DNA of 64,000 nt from Pseudopedobacter sp038243635. Its GTDB lineage: Bacteria; Bacteroidota; Bacteroidia; Sphingobacteriales; Sphingobacteriaceae. The stretch is taken from the NCBI GenBank assembly GCA_038243635.1, contig JBBSQW010000018.1:1-64000 (forward strand), in the 5' to 3' direction. Within the stretch, counting starts at the first letter, position 1, and each line of letters begins with the position of its first letter. Shown piece after piece: positions 14,876 through 23,711 of the stretch. The translations under genes were made by a program, and so were the position numbers. The notes beneath the pieces were generated by a model. It was not told the origin of the DNA and made no database searches. It saw only the letters and a list, made by a program, of their open reading frames with translations.

Positions 14876-17650
14876 TTATTTAAAAGTGTAGGCAAAACTT
14901 ATAGATACACTTGATCCGTATCGTTCAGAGATGTTTACATAGTCTTTCGTACTATCAAATGTTCCATTGTTATTAGCATCTTGGTAAAAAACACCTTTGT
15001 TGTTTAAGATATCGCTATAGTTTATTTTAAACTCTCCTCGGGAATTCGCAATCTTTTTAGACAATTGAAAATCGAGGATATTACGTGGGTTTTCGTAAAT
15101 GTCTTTGTCTTGGATGTTTCCTACGGCCCAAATTCTTTTGCCAATTCTATTGTACAATAAGCTGAAACCAATTGCATTTGCAGATGGAGCACTGTACTGG
15201 ATTCCGGTATTGATTAGGTAAGGAGATTGACCTTGTAATGGTCTTACGCCATCTTTGTTTACGAGTTTGGAAACAACAACTTCAGATTTTATGACTGATG
15301 CATTTGCACTGAACGTGAAGTTTTTAAATTTCTCATCAATGAAAGATAGTGATTTACGCACTTCTGCTTCTATACCAAATAGCGTTGCAGATTGTGCATT
15401 TGTATAGCCAATGTTTCTTCCACTCGTTCCTAATTCTAAGGCTTGCTCAATTGGTAAATCAAACCTTTTAAAGAAAGCAGCTACTGAAAAAGTTTCGCCA
15501 CTGCTTGGGTAAGTTGCAAAACCTAAATCAATGTTTATAGTACTTGATTGTTTTAAATTGGGATTGCCCTGTACAGATACATTTTTGTTAAAATCGTAAA
15601 AAGCGAATGGCGCAATTTCCCTAAATTCTGGGCGACTAACTGTTTTAGATCCAGACAACCTAAAACTTGTTTTTTCTGTTAAATTATAAATCATGTTAAC
15701 GGAGGGTAAAACGTTTACATAAGTGGTATCAACAACTATTGGTATATACGAGTTATCCGCACTGGTTAAACGCTGATTATAAGCCTCAAGCCTAACGCCA
15801 GCTCCAATTCTTAGTTTCTCTTTCACAAAACCATCAAACATTGCGTAACCCGCATTTAAAAATGATTTTGCATCGTAAGCGTCACTGCCGTTTGTGATTT
15901 CATCCAAAACAAAGCTTCCCGGACGAATATTTATTGGATTAAATATTTGGTCATGCGGTAAAGCAAGAGCAGCATTATTATCAAAATTATTATCTCTAAT
16001 AAAGCCAATAACCCTTGCACTAAAGTCTCTTTGGCGTAATTGTCCAAAATAGCCTACTTTGATTTTGTTATTGTCTGCAAACCATTTTACTGGAATGCTT
16101 AGGTTTGTTGCGCCACCGTAAGAATTTTCATTTAGTATGGAAGAGAAATTACCAGCTAATCTTGGGTCTGATGATCCGTTTGGTACAGAAGCAACACCTT
16201 GAGCATATTCCATTCGCTTAAATCCAGGCTCTTTGCGATCTGTGTTGGCAAAGTTTAAATTCCAGTCTAGCTTAATTTTGCTACTTTCTGACAGTAAATG
16301 TTCACCGCTTAACTGGTTACTTATTAAAGAACGTTGCAGTAAATAATCAGCAGTTCTGTAAAAAGTCTGGTTACTTTCGTCGATGCCGTTTCTGCTGGTA
16401 AACTTGCTTTCAATTACACGGTTATAAATGTTTTTGAAAGCTATTTTGCTGTTGCCGAACGAGTAGGCAAAATTTGCTAAGCCACCAATATTGGTATTAT
16501 AGCTATATACTTGGTCATTAAACTTATCACCAATATTTTGCCCAGCGTAAGCAATCTGATCAACATCTTTTAAACGTTCGTTATACCGGTAGGATAAGGA
16601 AAGAATAGTCCCGAATTTATTATTGTTTTCGTAAATTTTACTGTTACCATAATTGGCTTGGAAAGCCGGACCCAATTTGGATTTTACATTATTATATCCC
16701 CAGTTGTTTTTAAAATCTTTAGCTAATTGAAAACGTTTTGAGCCCTGAGTTGGTAACGCTAAGTACTCGGCTTTTGAAGGAAAACTTGTGGGAATATTTC
16801 TTCCTTTATCATAAAAACCAAAAACATTGTTTCCACCATTAGGCGGCGCAATAAAATCTTTAAAAGTAGATTGTGTGTTGTATGATGTTCCTAAAGATAA
16901 ATTGAAGAACTTATTATCTGGAAAATCTTTGGTACTCACTTGTACAACACCTCCCGAAAAATCTCCCGGAATATCCGCCGAAGCTGTTTTGTTAACTACG
17001 ATGGCATCAATCAAATTTGATGGAATGATGTCAAAGGAAAATGCTTTTCGGTCCACCTCGGTGTTAGGCAATACGGCATTGTTTAGCATGGCAGAGTTGT
17101 AACGGTCAGAAAGTCCTCGTACAATAATAAACTTGTTATCTTGAATGGAAGCGCCGCTCACTCTCTTTAATACTTCAGAGGTGTTTTTGTCTGGCGATTG
17201 TTTAATCACGTCAGAAGAAATACCACTTGAAATACTAATTGCATTTTTCTGTTGTGCATACAAAGCGCCAACGGATGCTCTTCTGTAAGTTGCTGTAATT
17301 ACAACTTCGTTTAAAGCTTGTACTGTGGACTCTTGCATGGTAATATTTAGTGCAGTTGCAGCACCGTCTTTTATTTCAACATCAGTAACGGTGTGGGTTT
17401 GGTAGCCTAAATACCTAAAAGTTAAGTTGTACTTTCCTGGGTTAATGTTTGCGATTACAAAACGACCTTCAATATCTGTTGAAGCGCCTTTTGTTGTGCC
17501 TTCAATACCTACGGTTAAACCGATTAATGTTTCTCCGCTGGCTTTATCCACTACTTTACCAACTAGTTTTCCTGTGTCTGCAAAACCTACAGTTGATAGT
17601 GCCATTAGTACTAAGGCAACTTTTATTGTTTTTAAAATATAATTTTTCAA
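14876..17650 (-). CDS. TonB-dependent outer-membrane receptor
   Basis: A 924-residue receptor. A signal peptide (residues 1-24, ending near GFA-DT) is followed by a carboxypeptidase-regulatory-like domain (GKLVGKVVDKASGETLIGLT, about 27-115), a plug domain (about 150-260: VLKRVSGASIQDNKFIIVRG, SADIPGDFSGGVVQVSTKDF), and a 22-strand barrel ending in the aromatic SVSISFAYTFK. It imports ligands through the outer membrane using TonB energy. No SusD-like gene is adjacent; the partner is the beta-helix lipoprotein. Only ~900 residues and no sigma/anti-sigma pair nearby, so regulation is unclear. Confidence 0.92.
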   Translation of the reverse strand: MKNYILKTIKVALVLMALSTVGFADTGKLVGKVVDKASGETLIGLTVGIEGTTKGASTDIEGRFVIANINPGKYNLTFRYLGYQTHTVTDVEIKDGAATALNITMQESTVQALNEVVITATYRRASVGALYAQQKNAISISSGISSDVIKQSPDKNTSEVLKRVSGASIQDNKFIIVRGLSDRYNSAMLNNAVLPNTEVDRKAFSFDIIPSNLIDAIVVNKTASADIPGDFSGGVVQVSTKDFPDNKFFNLSLGTSYNTQSTFKDFIAPPNGGNNVFGFYDKGRNIPTSFPSKAEYLALPTQGSKRFQLAKDFKNNWGYNNVKSKLGPAFQANYGNSKIYENNNKFGTILSLSYRYNERLKDVDQIAYAGQNIGDKFNDQVYSYNTNIGGLANFAYSFGNSKIAFKNIYNRVIESKFTSRNGIDESNQTFYRTADYLLQRSLISNQLSGEHLLSESSKIKLDWNLNFANTDRKEPGFKRMEYAQGVASVPNGSSDPRLAGNFSSILNENSYGGATNLSIPVKWFADNNKIKVGYFGQLRQRDFSARVIGFIRDNNFDNNAALALPHDQIFNPINIRPGSFVLDEITNGSDAYDAKSFLNAGYAMFDGFVKEKLRIGAGVRLEAYNQRLTSADNSYIPIVVDTTYVNVLPSVNMIYNLTEKTSFRLSGSKTVSRPEFREIAPFAFYDFNKNVSVQGNPNLKQSSTINIDLGFATYPSSGETFSVAAFFKRFDLPIEQALELGTSGRNIGYTNAQSATLFGIEAEVRKSLSFIDEKFKNFTFSANASVIKSEVVVSKLVNKDGVRPLQGQSPYLINTGIQYSAPSANAIGFSLLYNRIGKRIWAVGNIQDKDIYENPRNILDFQLSKKIANSRGEFKINYSDILNNKGVFYQDANNNGTFDSTKDYVNISERYGSSVSISFAYTFK

Positions 17651-17848
17651 TTTTACTTTTGTTTGGTTGTCACAAAAGTATTAGCGCAATGTTAGGAGCT
17701 TGTTAGCTTATGATTATTTAAAGGTGATGGTATTGTTACGGGAATATTAAGAGGTTGATTTAGAGATTAGCAAACCCTTGAATGGCTGGTTATTAATAGA
17801 GATTCAACTCTGAGGTTTTGATGAGTTTTAAAATTTCCATCTATCAGT

Positions 17849-18100
17849 TTAAAAATCATAACTCACAGCAAACCCTTTAACACCTTGTATATAGGTAGGG
17901 GATAGACTTAAGTTATCTGATTTATTTTTTGAAAGTAATTTTGTTATTTCCGGATAAACTAAGTAGGCAACCTTTGTAGATAGCATTCCAAAGCCAGCGC
18001 CTGCAACAACGTCTCTTACCTAATGAGCTTTATTATACGTTCTAAAAATGCCTGTAGTAGTTAATCTGTATTTATTAATGGTATAAAAGAACAGGTAATA
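17849..18100 (-). pseudogene. PAP2-family phosphatase C-terminal remnant
   Basis: Reading leftward gives TTTGIFRTYNKAH, a TAG stop, then VRDVVAGAGFGMLSTKVAYL and a tail ending in GVKGFAVSYDF before a TAA at 17849-17851. The VRDVVAGAGFG motif with the preceding H is the third phosphatase motif of PAP2 acid phosphatases. The internal TAG (probably from TAC/TAT, Tyr) and absence of the N-terminal half show decay. The upstream limit is approximate. Confidence 0.7.
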
Positions 18101-18245
18101 ATTTACATACCTTCAACTAAAATCAAATGGTTGTGTTTATATAATTGCGTTATGTTAAGCTTAAAAGTGAAAATATTTATGATCAAGTGCGAATCAAATG
18201 GCATCATGATTGTTTAGTTGAATTTATATTTAAAACAGCAATACT

Positions 18246-18455
18246 ATGAAACTATTTAAATTAATTGCACTAGGTGCTGCGGTAAGTTTTGGTTATAACT
18301 ACCTTACCAAAAGAAACGAATCTGGAAAAACTAAATTGGATGAAATAAAAGAGAATGGCCCAGATTGGATAGAAAAAGGGAAGAAGATGGCTAATGACGC
18401 TATCGACAAATACACGCAAAACAAAAACGAATCTGGTTATACTAACCAAAACTAA
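18246..18455 (+). CDS. Small YtxH-like protein, unknown function
   Basis: A 69-residue protein with a hydrophobic N-terminus (LFKLIALGAAVSFGYNYLTK, about 3-22) and a charged, helix-prone remainder (KTKLDEIKENGPDWIEKGKK), similar in layout to YtxH-type small stress-associated membrane proteins. I do not recognise a specific family. It is followed 29 nt later by another small membrane protein on the same strand; both probably share a transcript ended by the terminator at 18781. Confidence 0.55.
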   Translation: MKLFKLIALGAAVSFGYNYLTKRNESGKTKLDEIKENGPDWIEKGKKMANDAIDKYTQNKNESGYTNQN

Positions 18456-18484
18456 TAATATAACTTCATCTCAAACATATAATT

Positions 18485-18688
18485 ATGAACGGCTTTTTTA
18501 AAACCATTATAGCAGGCTACGGCGCAAAGAAACTAGGAGGCGGTTGCTTTTCTACAATTGTAATCTTTGTAATAATTTATTTTGCATTAGGACAGTGTAA
18601 TAAATCTAATGCGCAGGTAAATGATAAGCAAATGCCTGTAAAGACTATTTCGCATCAGCCGGTGAGTTCTTACAAGACTGATCACTAG
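18485..18688 (+). CDS. Small single-pass membrane protein, unknown
   Basis: A 67-residue protein with a glycine-rich N-terminus (TIIAGYGAKKLGGGCFS), one transmembrane helix (TIVIFVIIYFALGQC, about 24-38) and a polar tail. No family recognised. Its position right after the 69-residue gene is the only functional clue. Confidence 0.5.
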   Translation: MNGFFKTIIAGYGAKKLGGGCFSTIVIFVIIYFALGQCNKSNAQVNDKQMPVKTISHQPVSSYKTDH

Positions 18689-18780
18689 TGTGAGCGTTTT
18701 GGAATATATATATATGCTAGGAGTATGTATTTAGTTTACCCAATGATTTTTATAGTACTAAGCTTCTAAGGGAGTAATTG

Positions 18781-18811
18781 AAAAGAGAAATATAGTGTTT
18801 CTCTTTTTTTG
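18781..18811 (+). terminator. Rho-independent terminator
   Basis: AAAGAGAAA, a 7-nt loop and TTTCTCTTT are followed by a T run; it ends the pair of small membrane-protein genes. Confidence 0.75.
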
Positions 18812-19227
18812 TTTCTTGTGAATTATATTTAGAGGAGACATATAAAACAAGAGAGAAACAGAACGCTAAATTCCAGCAGGTTTATTTGAAAGAACCATGT
18901 TAGGTTGTTTAAAACTCTCAACAACGTTGAGAGAAATACAGCCAGACATTAATAACAGTTTTAGAGACGACTATATCTTTGAATTCTTAACCTAAATAAG
19001 GTCACAGTGAAAGCGATTTATAGAAAGAGTTAATAAAACAACTGAAAGATTTTGTTTTTGGATTAGGTGTAATTTACAAATGTACACGAATATAAAGATG
19101 TTCCAAACGATACATATTTGTATCTAAATGTTAATTATTGTAAAGTGAGTTTGTTAATTGTCGTCACTAAAATTTCCAAGCTATTCTATTGATAATATGG
19201 TAAGTACGTTAGTTATTTGTTAATTGC

Positions 19228-19235
19228 TATATTTG
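19228..19235 (+). promoter_or_regulatory. Putative -7 box before fic gene
   Basis: TATATTTG fits TAnnTTTG and lies 64 nt upstream of the chosen ATG at 19300. It also explains why the further-upstream in-frame codons at 19240 are unlikely starts. Confidence 0.5.
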
Positions 19236-19299
19236 CACATTGTTGATTGTTGTATTGTACAACACAATACTTTACAGCTCAATTAATTACAAGACTATT

Positions 19300-20460
19300 A
19301 TGCCAGCACCTACTTTTAAACATCAAGACTTAAAACTTATACAGCCCTCTTTCGATTCTAAATTAACAGATTTAATTATCGAGTTGGACTATCTCCGTAA
19401 AAAGAAACTCACAGGCTCTACGCATCCGCAAGTTTTTTTTCAGCTAAAGCATATTTTTCATTTATTAGAAAGTATAGAATCTGCTCGTATAGAAGGCAAT
19501 AATACTACCATTGCCGAGTACATTGAAACCAAAGTAGATACGGAAAAACAAATCAGTTCGGGTATCAAAGAAATCCAAAATATAGAAAATGCCATGCTTT
19601 TTATAGAAGAGCATATTCAGGATACGGTAATCAATAGCAAATTCATCAGCGAGTTGCACCAAATGGTGGTCGAAGGTTTACCAGCAACAGAAGAGGGAGA
19701 TAAAACACCCGGCAGTTATCGCAAAAATAATTTAATCATTGGAAAATCAGCCCATTTACCACCAGACTGGATAATGGTAGATGATTATATGCGAGAACTT
19801 TTTGATTTCATAAATGAAGACCATGGCTCAAAATACGATTTGCTAAAAGCTGCATTGGCGCACCATCGGTTTGTGTGGATACACCCTTTTGGTAATGGTA
19901 ACGGCAGAACAGTTCGTATTTTTACCTACGCCATGTTGGTAAAAGCCGGCTTTAACGTTAACGTAGGACGTATTATAAACCCCACCGCGGTTTTTTGTAG
20001 TAACAGAAAAGATTATTACGACAATTTAGCTCAGGCAGATTCTGGTACAGAAGAAGGAATGCTGATTTGGGTAGAGTATGTTTTAAAAGGTTTGAAAGAA
20101 GAAATTAAGAAAATTGATAAACTGTTGAACTATCAATACCTCCGAAAAGAGATATTGAATCCCGCTATTTCCTATGCCTTAGCGCAAAAATATATTAAAA
20201 TTACGGAATCGCAGATTTTAAAAAAGGTAGTCGAAAAGCAGGTCATACAGGCAGCAGATATAAAAGAGTTTTTTGTAGATAAAGCAAACACAGAGATTTC
20301 TCGGCAAATCAGAAAACTGATAGAAAAGAAAATGTTAAGTCCAGAAAGCAAAGGTTCAAGAAAATACGTCATCCATTTTAGTAACAACTACCTGCTAAGG
20401 GCAATCATTAAACAATTGGGTGAGAAAGGCTTTTTGCCTATAAAGGAGGAAATAATTTGA
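19300..20460 (+). CDS. Fic family protein with inhibitory helix and wHTH
   Basis: A 386-residue Fic protein. The core motif HPFGNGNGRTVR (195-206) carries the catalytic His and the phosphate-binding Gly-Asn-Gly. An N-terminal inhibitory motif S61-ARIE-G66 fits (S/T)xxxE(G/N), so this is a self-inhibited class II Fic. The region after about 300 (EKQVIQAADIKEFFVDKANT, ISRQIRKLIEKKMLSPESKG) is a winged-helix DNA-binding part. Fic enzymes transfer AMP to hydroxyl side chains, often in autoregulated toxin-like systems. The start at ATG 19300 was chosen because the sequence upstream holds a -7 box. No partner gene; the 60 bases before it have a TTG-rich leader. Confidence 0.88.
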   Translation: MPAPTFKHQDLKLIQPSFDSKLTDLIIELDYLRKKKLTGSTHPQVFFQLKHIFHLLESIESARIEGNNTTIAEYIETKVDTEKQISSGIKEIQNIENAMLFIEEHIQDTVINSKFISELHQMVVEGLPATEEGDKTPGSYRKNNLIIGKSAHLPPDWIMVDDYMRELFDFINEDHGSKYDLLKAALAHHRFVWIHPFGNGNGRTVRIFTYAMLVKAGFNVNVGRIINPTAVFCSNRKDYYDNLAQADSGTEEGMLIWVEYVLKGLKEEIKKIDKLLNYQYLRKEILNPAISYALAQKYIKITESQILKKVVEKQVIQAADIKEFFVDKANTEISRQIRKLIEKKMLSPESKGSRKYVIHFSNNYLLRAIIKQLGEKGFLPIKEEII

Positions 20461-20504
20461 CGTTCAAGCTGATAACTGAATTAAGCACAGAGATAAGAAT
20501 TTAA

Positions 20505-20699
20505 ACCAACATCAGCTTTCGTATTAAACGTATCAATAAAGCCAACAAGGCTATCCAGTTATATATCACAAAATACATAATAAAGAACAAAGATGAATTT
20601 AAATGTCAGGTCTGGAACTGCTCAAACGTGGATTTAAGAACTTGTTCAATTTTTTATTCATTTGCAATTTTCGCTAAGACATTTTGCCGAATTAAATAG
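20505..20699 (+). pseudogene. Short remnant resembling a rolling-circle Rep protein
   Basis: A 64-codon open stretch without start codon, beginning after an in-frame TAA. The translation includes RINKANKAIQLYITKYIIKN and FKCQVWNCSNVDLRT. The pattern NK-A-I-x-Y-I-x-K-Y with K-x-x-x-W-N-C-S recalls C-terminal parts of rolling-circle replication proteins of Bacteroidota elements, from memory only. If right it marks an old mobile element. Other identity is quite possible. Confidence 0.25.
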
Positions 20700-20701
20700 A
20701 T

Positions 20702-22756
20702 TTAAAACTTATTCTTTTCGATTATAAACTTATAAAGATCAGTTATGATTTTGGACAGTGTAGAGTTCTGGCTTAAGATTTTCCAACTATATTTTTCTTC
20801 AATGATAGAGTTATAAACGAAATTTACTAAGCTGTTTTTATACCTTGAATTAAGAGTGCCTCCATGTTTTGCTACGAATTTTCTGTAATCTTTCCCATTT
20901 TTTAATTTGAATCTCTTATCGAAGTAATCACCAAGCTTTTGGTTTCCGACTGGATTTAAAAAACAAGCGGCAATGTCGTTTTCATCACATTTAATTTCTT
21001 TCAAAAGCCAGTCTTTTAAAATTATTTCTGGGATTAAGTTCTCGATTTCTGGTTCTATTGTTTGATGATATCTAAAATTAGGTCGCTTAATTTTTTCATA
21101 CTTTTCGTGTTTCTGCTTGTCAAAATCGCTATCTGCCAAAAGAAATACATTGGTATTTACAAAGTACGCTTTAATTTTTTGCATATTCTCGTCATCAAGT
21201 GAGTCTTCACCTTTATGGTCAAAATTATAATGTACTAAATTTTTGCCAGCATATTCTATGAAACTAAAGTGCAAGCCTTCGCTCGGTAGAAACTTTTCTT
21301 CTCTTGAATAAGCTAACAGAAATGCTCTTAAATAAAGACGGTCTGAAATACCTTCAACCCAAACTGTGCAGTTGCTTATTAAAACTGAAGTGTTTAAAAC
21401 ACCCAATATTTCTAAAACATTGTACTCATTACCGTGGAGATTGAAAATCTCTGATGAGTCTTTATCCTTTCTCTTGAAAACCAACACTTCACACTTCTCT
21501 TTTCCTAGAATAGCCTCTGATAGGATGTGGTTAGAATGAGTTGTAATGAAAAATTTAAGTTCTTTATTAAGTATAAATTCATTTTCTGAAATTGCTCTCA
21601 TGAAAATTGTTTGGTATCCAGGGTGTAAATGGGTTTCTGGTTCATCTATGAATATCCATGTCCCATTTTTAGCAGTGAAGATTGGGAATAGTAAATTGAT
21701 AACACCTTGAATTCCATCACCCAAATCATAAATAGCAATATCTTCTCTTTCACCCTCTATAGTTAACAATATATTTCTTTTATTTGAATTAGACTTCTCA
21801 GCAACTATGTCAACTGTTTTTCCGTTAAAAAAGTTATTACTAATAAATTTTTCGAATTCTTCGAAACCTGCTCTTAAAGATTTGATTCCATTTCTAGCAT
21901 ATTGAATTTTTTCATAAAGATCTAATCCAGTTTCAATAGATAGACTTTGGGTTTCATTATTAAAATATTGTTCTTCTATTGTTTTCTTATAAACATTTAT
22001 ATCTGAACCAGCTAGATTCATTGATGTTCTTAGAATAGGAATATAAATCTTAGGAGTATTGTTAAAAAATTCAGCCTTTATAGTTTCGATATTTTTTAAA
22101 TGATCTAATATTTTAGATAAAATATCTAGTCTATTATCAATATCTCCTGATTTTAAGAAATAATCTTGTGGAATTTCGTGATTAACTTTATGTATAGTGA
22201 AATTTTCATTTATTTTTTCAAAAAGAAGTTCACGGCTGTTTTTATAAGATGAATAAGAACCCTCAATGTATTTGGTAAGAAGTAAGGTTTGTTGAATTTT
22301 TTCTTTTAGAGAATTAAAAGAGTCCGCTACTCCAGCTGAAATAAGCTCAATGTTTATATTTTTAAGATTCACCATTAAATCATACCAGTGAACTTTGCCA
22401 GTTGGGTTGATTTTTGAATCAAAATATGCTTTTAATCTATTATAATTTTCATCCTGATATTCATTTTTTTGATCAGTGTCGAATTTTATTTCTATAATTG
22501 GTGTATTATTATCAAGTTTCTCTATTATCTCAATAAGTTTTAAACTATTAAGATAAACAGAATTTAAAGCGCAATTGGCATCATAAATACTAAAAAACTC
22601 TTGCTTTATTATAAATCTTAAAAACCTGCTTTTCCTACTATTGTTAGCACCTATAAGAACATTGAGAGGTTTGTTGTTTTGCAAAAAGAAAATTGGTAAA
22701 CTTTGCTCAAAGAACTCAGGGTTTTGATTACCCCCTATTAATCTTAAGTATTTCAT
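20702..22756 (-). CDS. OLD-like AAA ATPase with TOPRIM nuclease domain
   Basis: A 684-residue protein combining an SMC/ABC-type ATPase with a TOPRIM domain, the architecture of overcoming-lysogenization-defect (OLD) nucleases. The P-loop is GANNSRKS (36-43), with Arg where the usual Gly of GxxxxGKS stands. DLGDGIQ (344-350) replaces the ABC signature, IFIDEPETHLHP (368-379) is Walker B with D-loop, and HSNH (407-410) is the H-loop. TOPRIM residues are Glu468 in VEGISD and DSD (542-544), likely metal ligands. OLD proteins often serve phage defence, but no partner such as GajB is adjacent. The gene is AT-rich compared with neighbours, which fits acquisition. Confidence 0.8.
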   Translation of the reverse strand: MKYLRLIGGNQNPEFFEQSLPIFFLQNNKPLNVLIGANNSRKSRFLRFIIKQEFFSIYDANCALNSVYLNSLKLIEIIEKLDNNTPIIEIKFDTDQKNEYQDENYNRLKAYFDSKINPTGKVHWYDLMVNLKNINIELISAGVADSFNSLKEKIQQTLLLTKYIEGSYSSYKNSRELLFEKINENFTIHKVNHEIPQDYFLKSGDIDNRLDILSKILDHLKNIETIKAEFFNNTPKIYIPILRTSMNLAGSDINVYKKTIEEQYFNNETQSLSIETGLDLYEKIQYARNGIKSLRAGFEEFEKFISNNFFNGKTVDIVAEKSNSNKRNILLTIEGEREDIAIYDLGDGIQGVINLLFPIFTAKNGTWIFIDEPETHLHPGYQTIFMRAISENEFILNKELKFFITTHSNHILSEAILGKEKCEVLVFKRKDKDSSEIFNLHGNEYNVLEILGVLNTSVLISNCTVWVEGISDRLYLRAFLLAYSREEKFLPSEGLHFSFIEYAGKNLVHYNFDHKGEDSLDDENMQKIKAYFVNTNVFLLADSDFDKQKHEKYEKIKRPNFRYHQTIEPEIENLIPEIILKDWLLKEIKCDENDIAACFLNPVGNQKLGDYFDKRFKLKNGKDYRKFVAKHGGTLNSRYKNSLVNFVYNSIIEEKYSWKILSQNSTLSKIITDLYKFIIEKNKF

Positions 22757-22949
22757 TCAACTAAACTTTTAGAATGTCACAATTTAATTATTAATAACTT
22801 CTTACACCAACTGATTGAAGATTAACTAAGAATATTTTTCTGGGTTTCGTTTTTTATTTCAAGATGTCATATAAATCTGTTTTTACAACTAAATTCTAAA
22901 GCAACTTTTTAAATAACGTTATTCTGACCGTAAAACTGACCGTTAAAAT

Positions 22950-22987
22950 TAAAAACCCCGTGTAAAACATTGGTTTACACGGGGTTA
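22950..22987 (-). terminator. Terminator of tmRNA
   Basis: Perfect inverted repeat AACCCCGTGTAAA (22954-22966) / TTTACACGGGGTT (22974-22986). On the minus strand it is followed by TTTTTAATTTT, so it ends ssrA. Confidence 0.9.
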
Positions 22988-22998
22988 TAATACTTAAT

Positions 22999-23395
22999 GT
23001 GGACCCGGAGGGATTCGAACCCTCGTCCAAACATGGGACCAGTTGCGCTTTCTACATGCTTATTTTATGGTTGGTTTTCGAGAGCAACTTGACCATAAAC
23101 AATCTGGTTACTCCTTAGTTTCTTGAGTTTTAGAGAAAAGCCCGAAACTTACTTTTCCTTATTCCGGCATTTCTGTGCTTCCTGATCGATTGCCGCCAGA
23201 CTTGGCCTTCGGAAAACATCTCGCTCGTACTTCTAAAGTACGATTAAGCTAATTTTAACTTGGTTAAAATTAAGCAGCAAGAGCGTAGTTATTTTCGCCT
23301 TTTGTGTTTTGAGAATCAATATTAGAGCGCTGAATCCTCATTGCGCTGCATGCTTACACACTTATCATCCATCCTGTCTATTCCGGTCGAGCCCA
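22999..23395 (-). ncRNA. ssrA: Transfer-messenger RNA (tmRNA)
   Basis: On the minus strand the RNA begins TGGGCTCGACCGG at about 23395 and ends with the tRNA-like T-arm GGTTCGAATCCCTCCGGGTC near 23000. The 5' TGGGCTC and 3' GGGTCCA form the acceptor stem with G-U pairs. The tag reading frame lies at 23270-23299 and encodes GENNYALAA followed by TAA. tmRNA with SmpB rescues stalled ribosomes and marks the partial protein for proteolysis. Pseudoknot regions are visible as GC-rich inverted repeats but were not folded. Ends are uncertain by a few bases. Confidence 0.92.
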
Positions 23396-23711
23396 GTTTT
23401 TTTGTAGGAGTTCATTAGTCATTAGTACTTGCGGACTGATGATTTAATTCATTTTAATTGCTGACTGATAAAAACTTAGTGATAAGTTTTCCTGACAAAA
23501 CGTCCTTCCATCAGGGCAGCAAAAATACCAAATTTATTGGAGCTAAAAAATAAAGATGGATTAAACCTTTTTTAATGACAATTTTCTCACCATTGACCAT
23601 TGACCATTGACCATTGACCAAGCTTTCCATAAAGTAGTGCCTAATGAACCAATGACTAATGAACTATTTTAACCGCCAAACTATTCCTAATGACTAATGA
23701 ACTCCTAAAAA
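23396..23711. other. Gene-free stretch with short tandem repeats
   Basis: Contains four tandem ATTGACC units (about 23590-23620) and several copies of AATGACTAATGAAC, the second near 23650 and 23690. No gene is seen. Confidence 0.5.

Larger units (their letters stand above)
18689..19239. other. Gene-free 550-bp stretch
   Basis: Contains the terminator at 18781-18811 and near its right end a TATATTTG box (19228-19235). Nothing else is seen; the middle has no frame longer than about 30 codons that looks real. Confidence 0.5.

Noticed and set aside
18989..19100. Possible remnant gene between 18.9 and 19.2 kb
   Set aside because: Frames are short and broken and I could not match any family.
20702..22756. 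Gabija or PARIS defence system
   Set aside because: No UvrD/GajB-like or AriB-like partner lies adjacent; only the single ATPase/TOPRIM gene is seen.
23590..23620. ATTGACC tandem repeats as CRISPR or origin
   Set aside because: Units are 7 bp with no spacers; too short for CRISPR and no DnaA boxes nearby.
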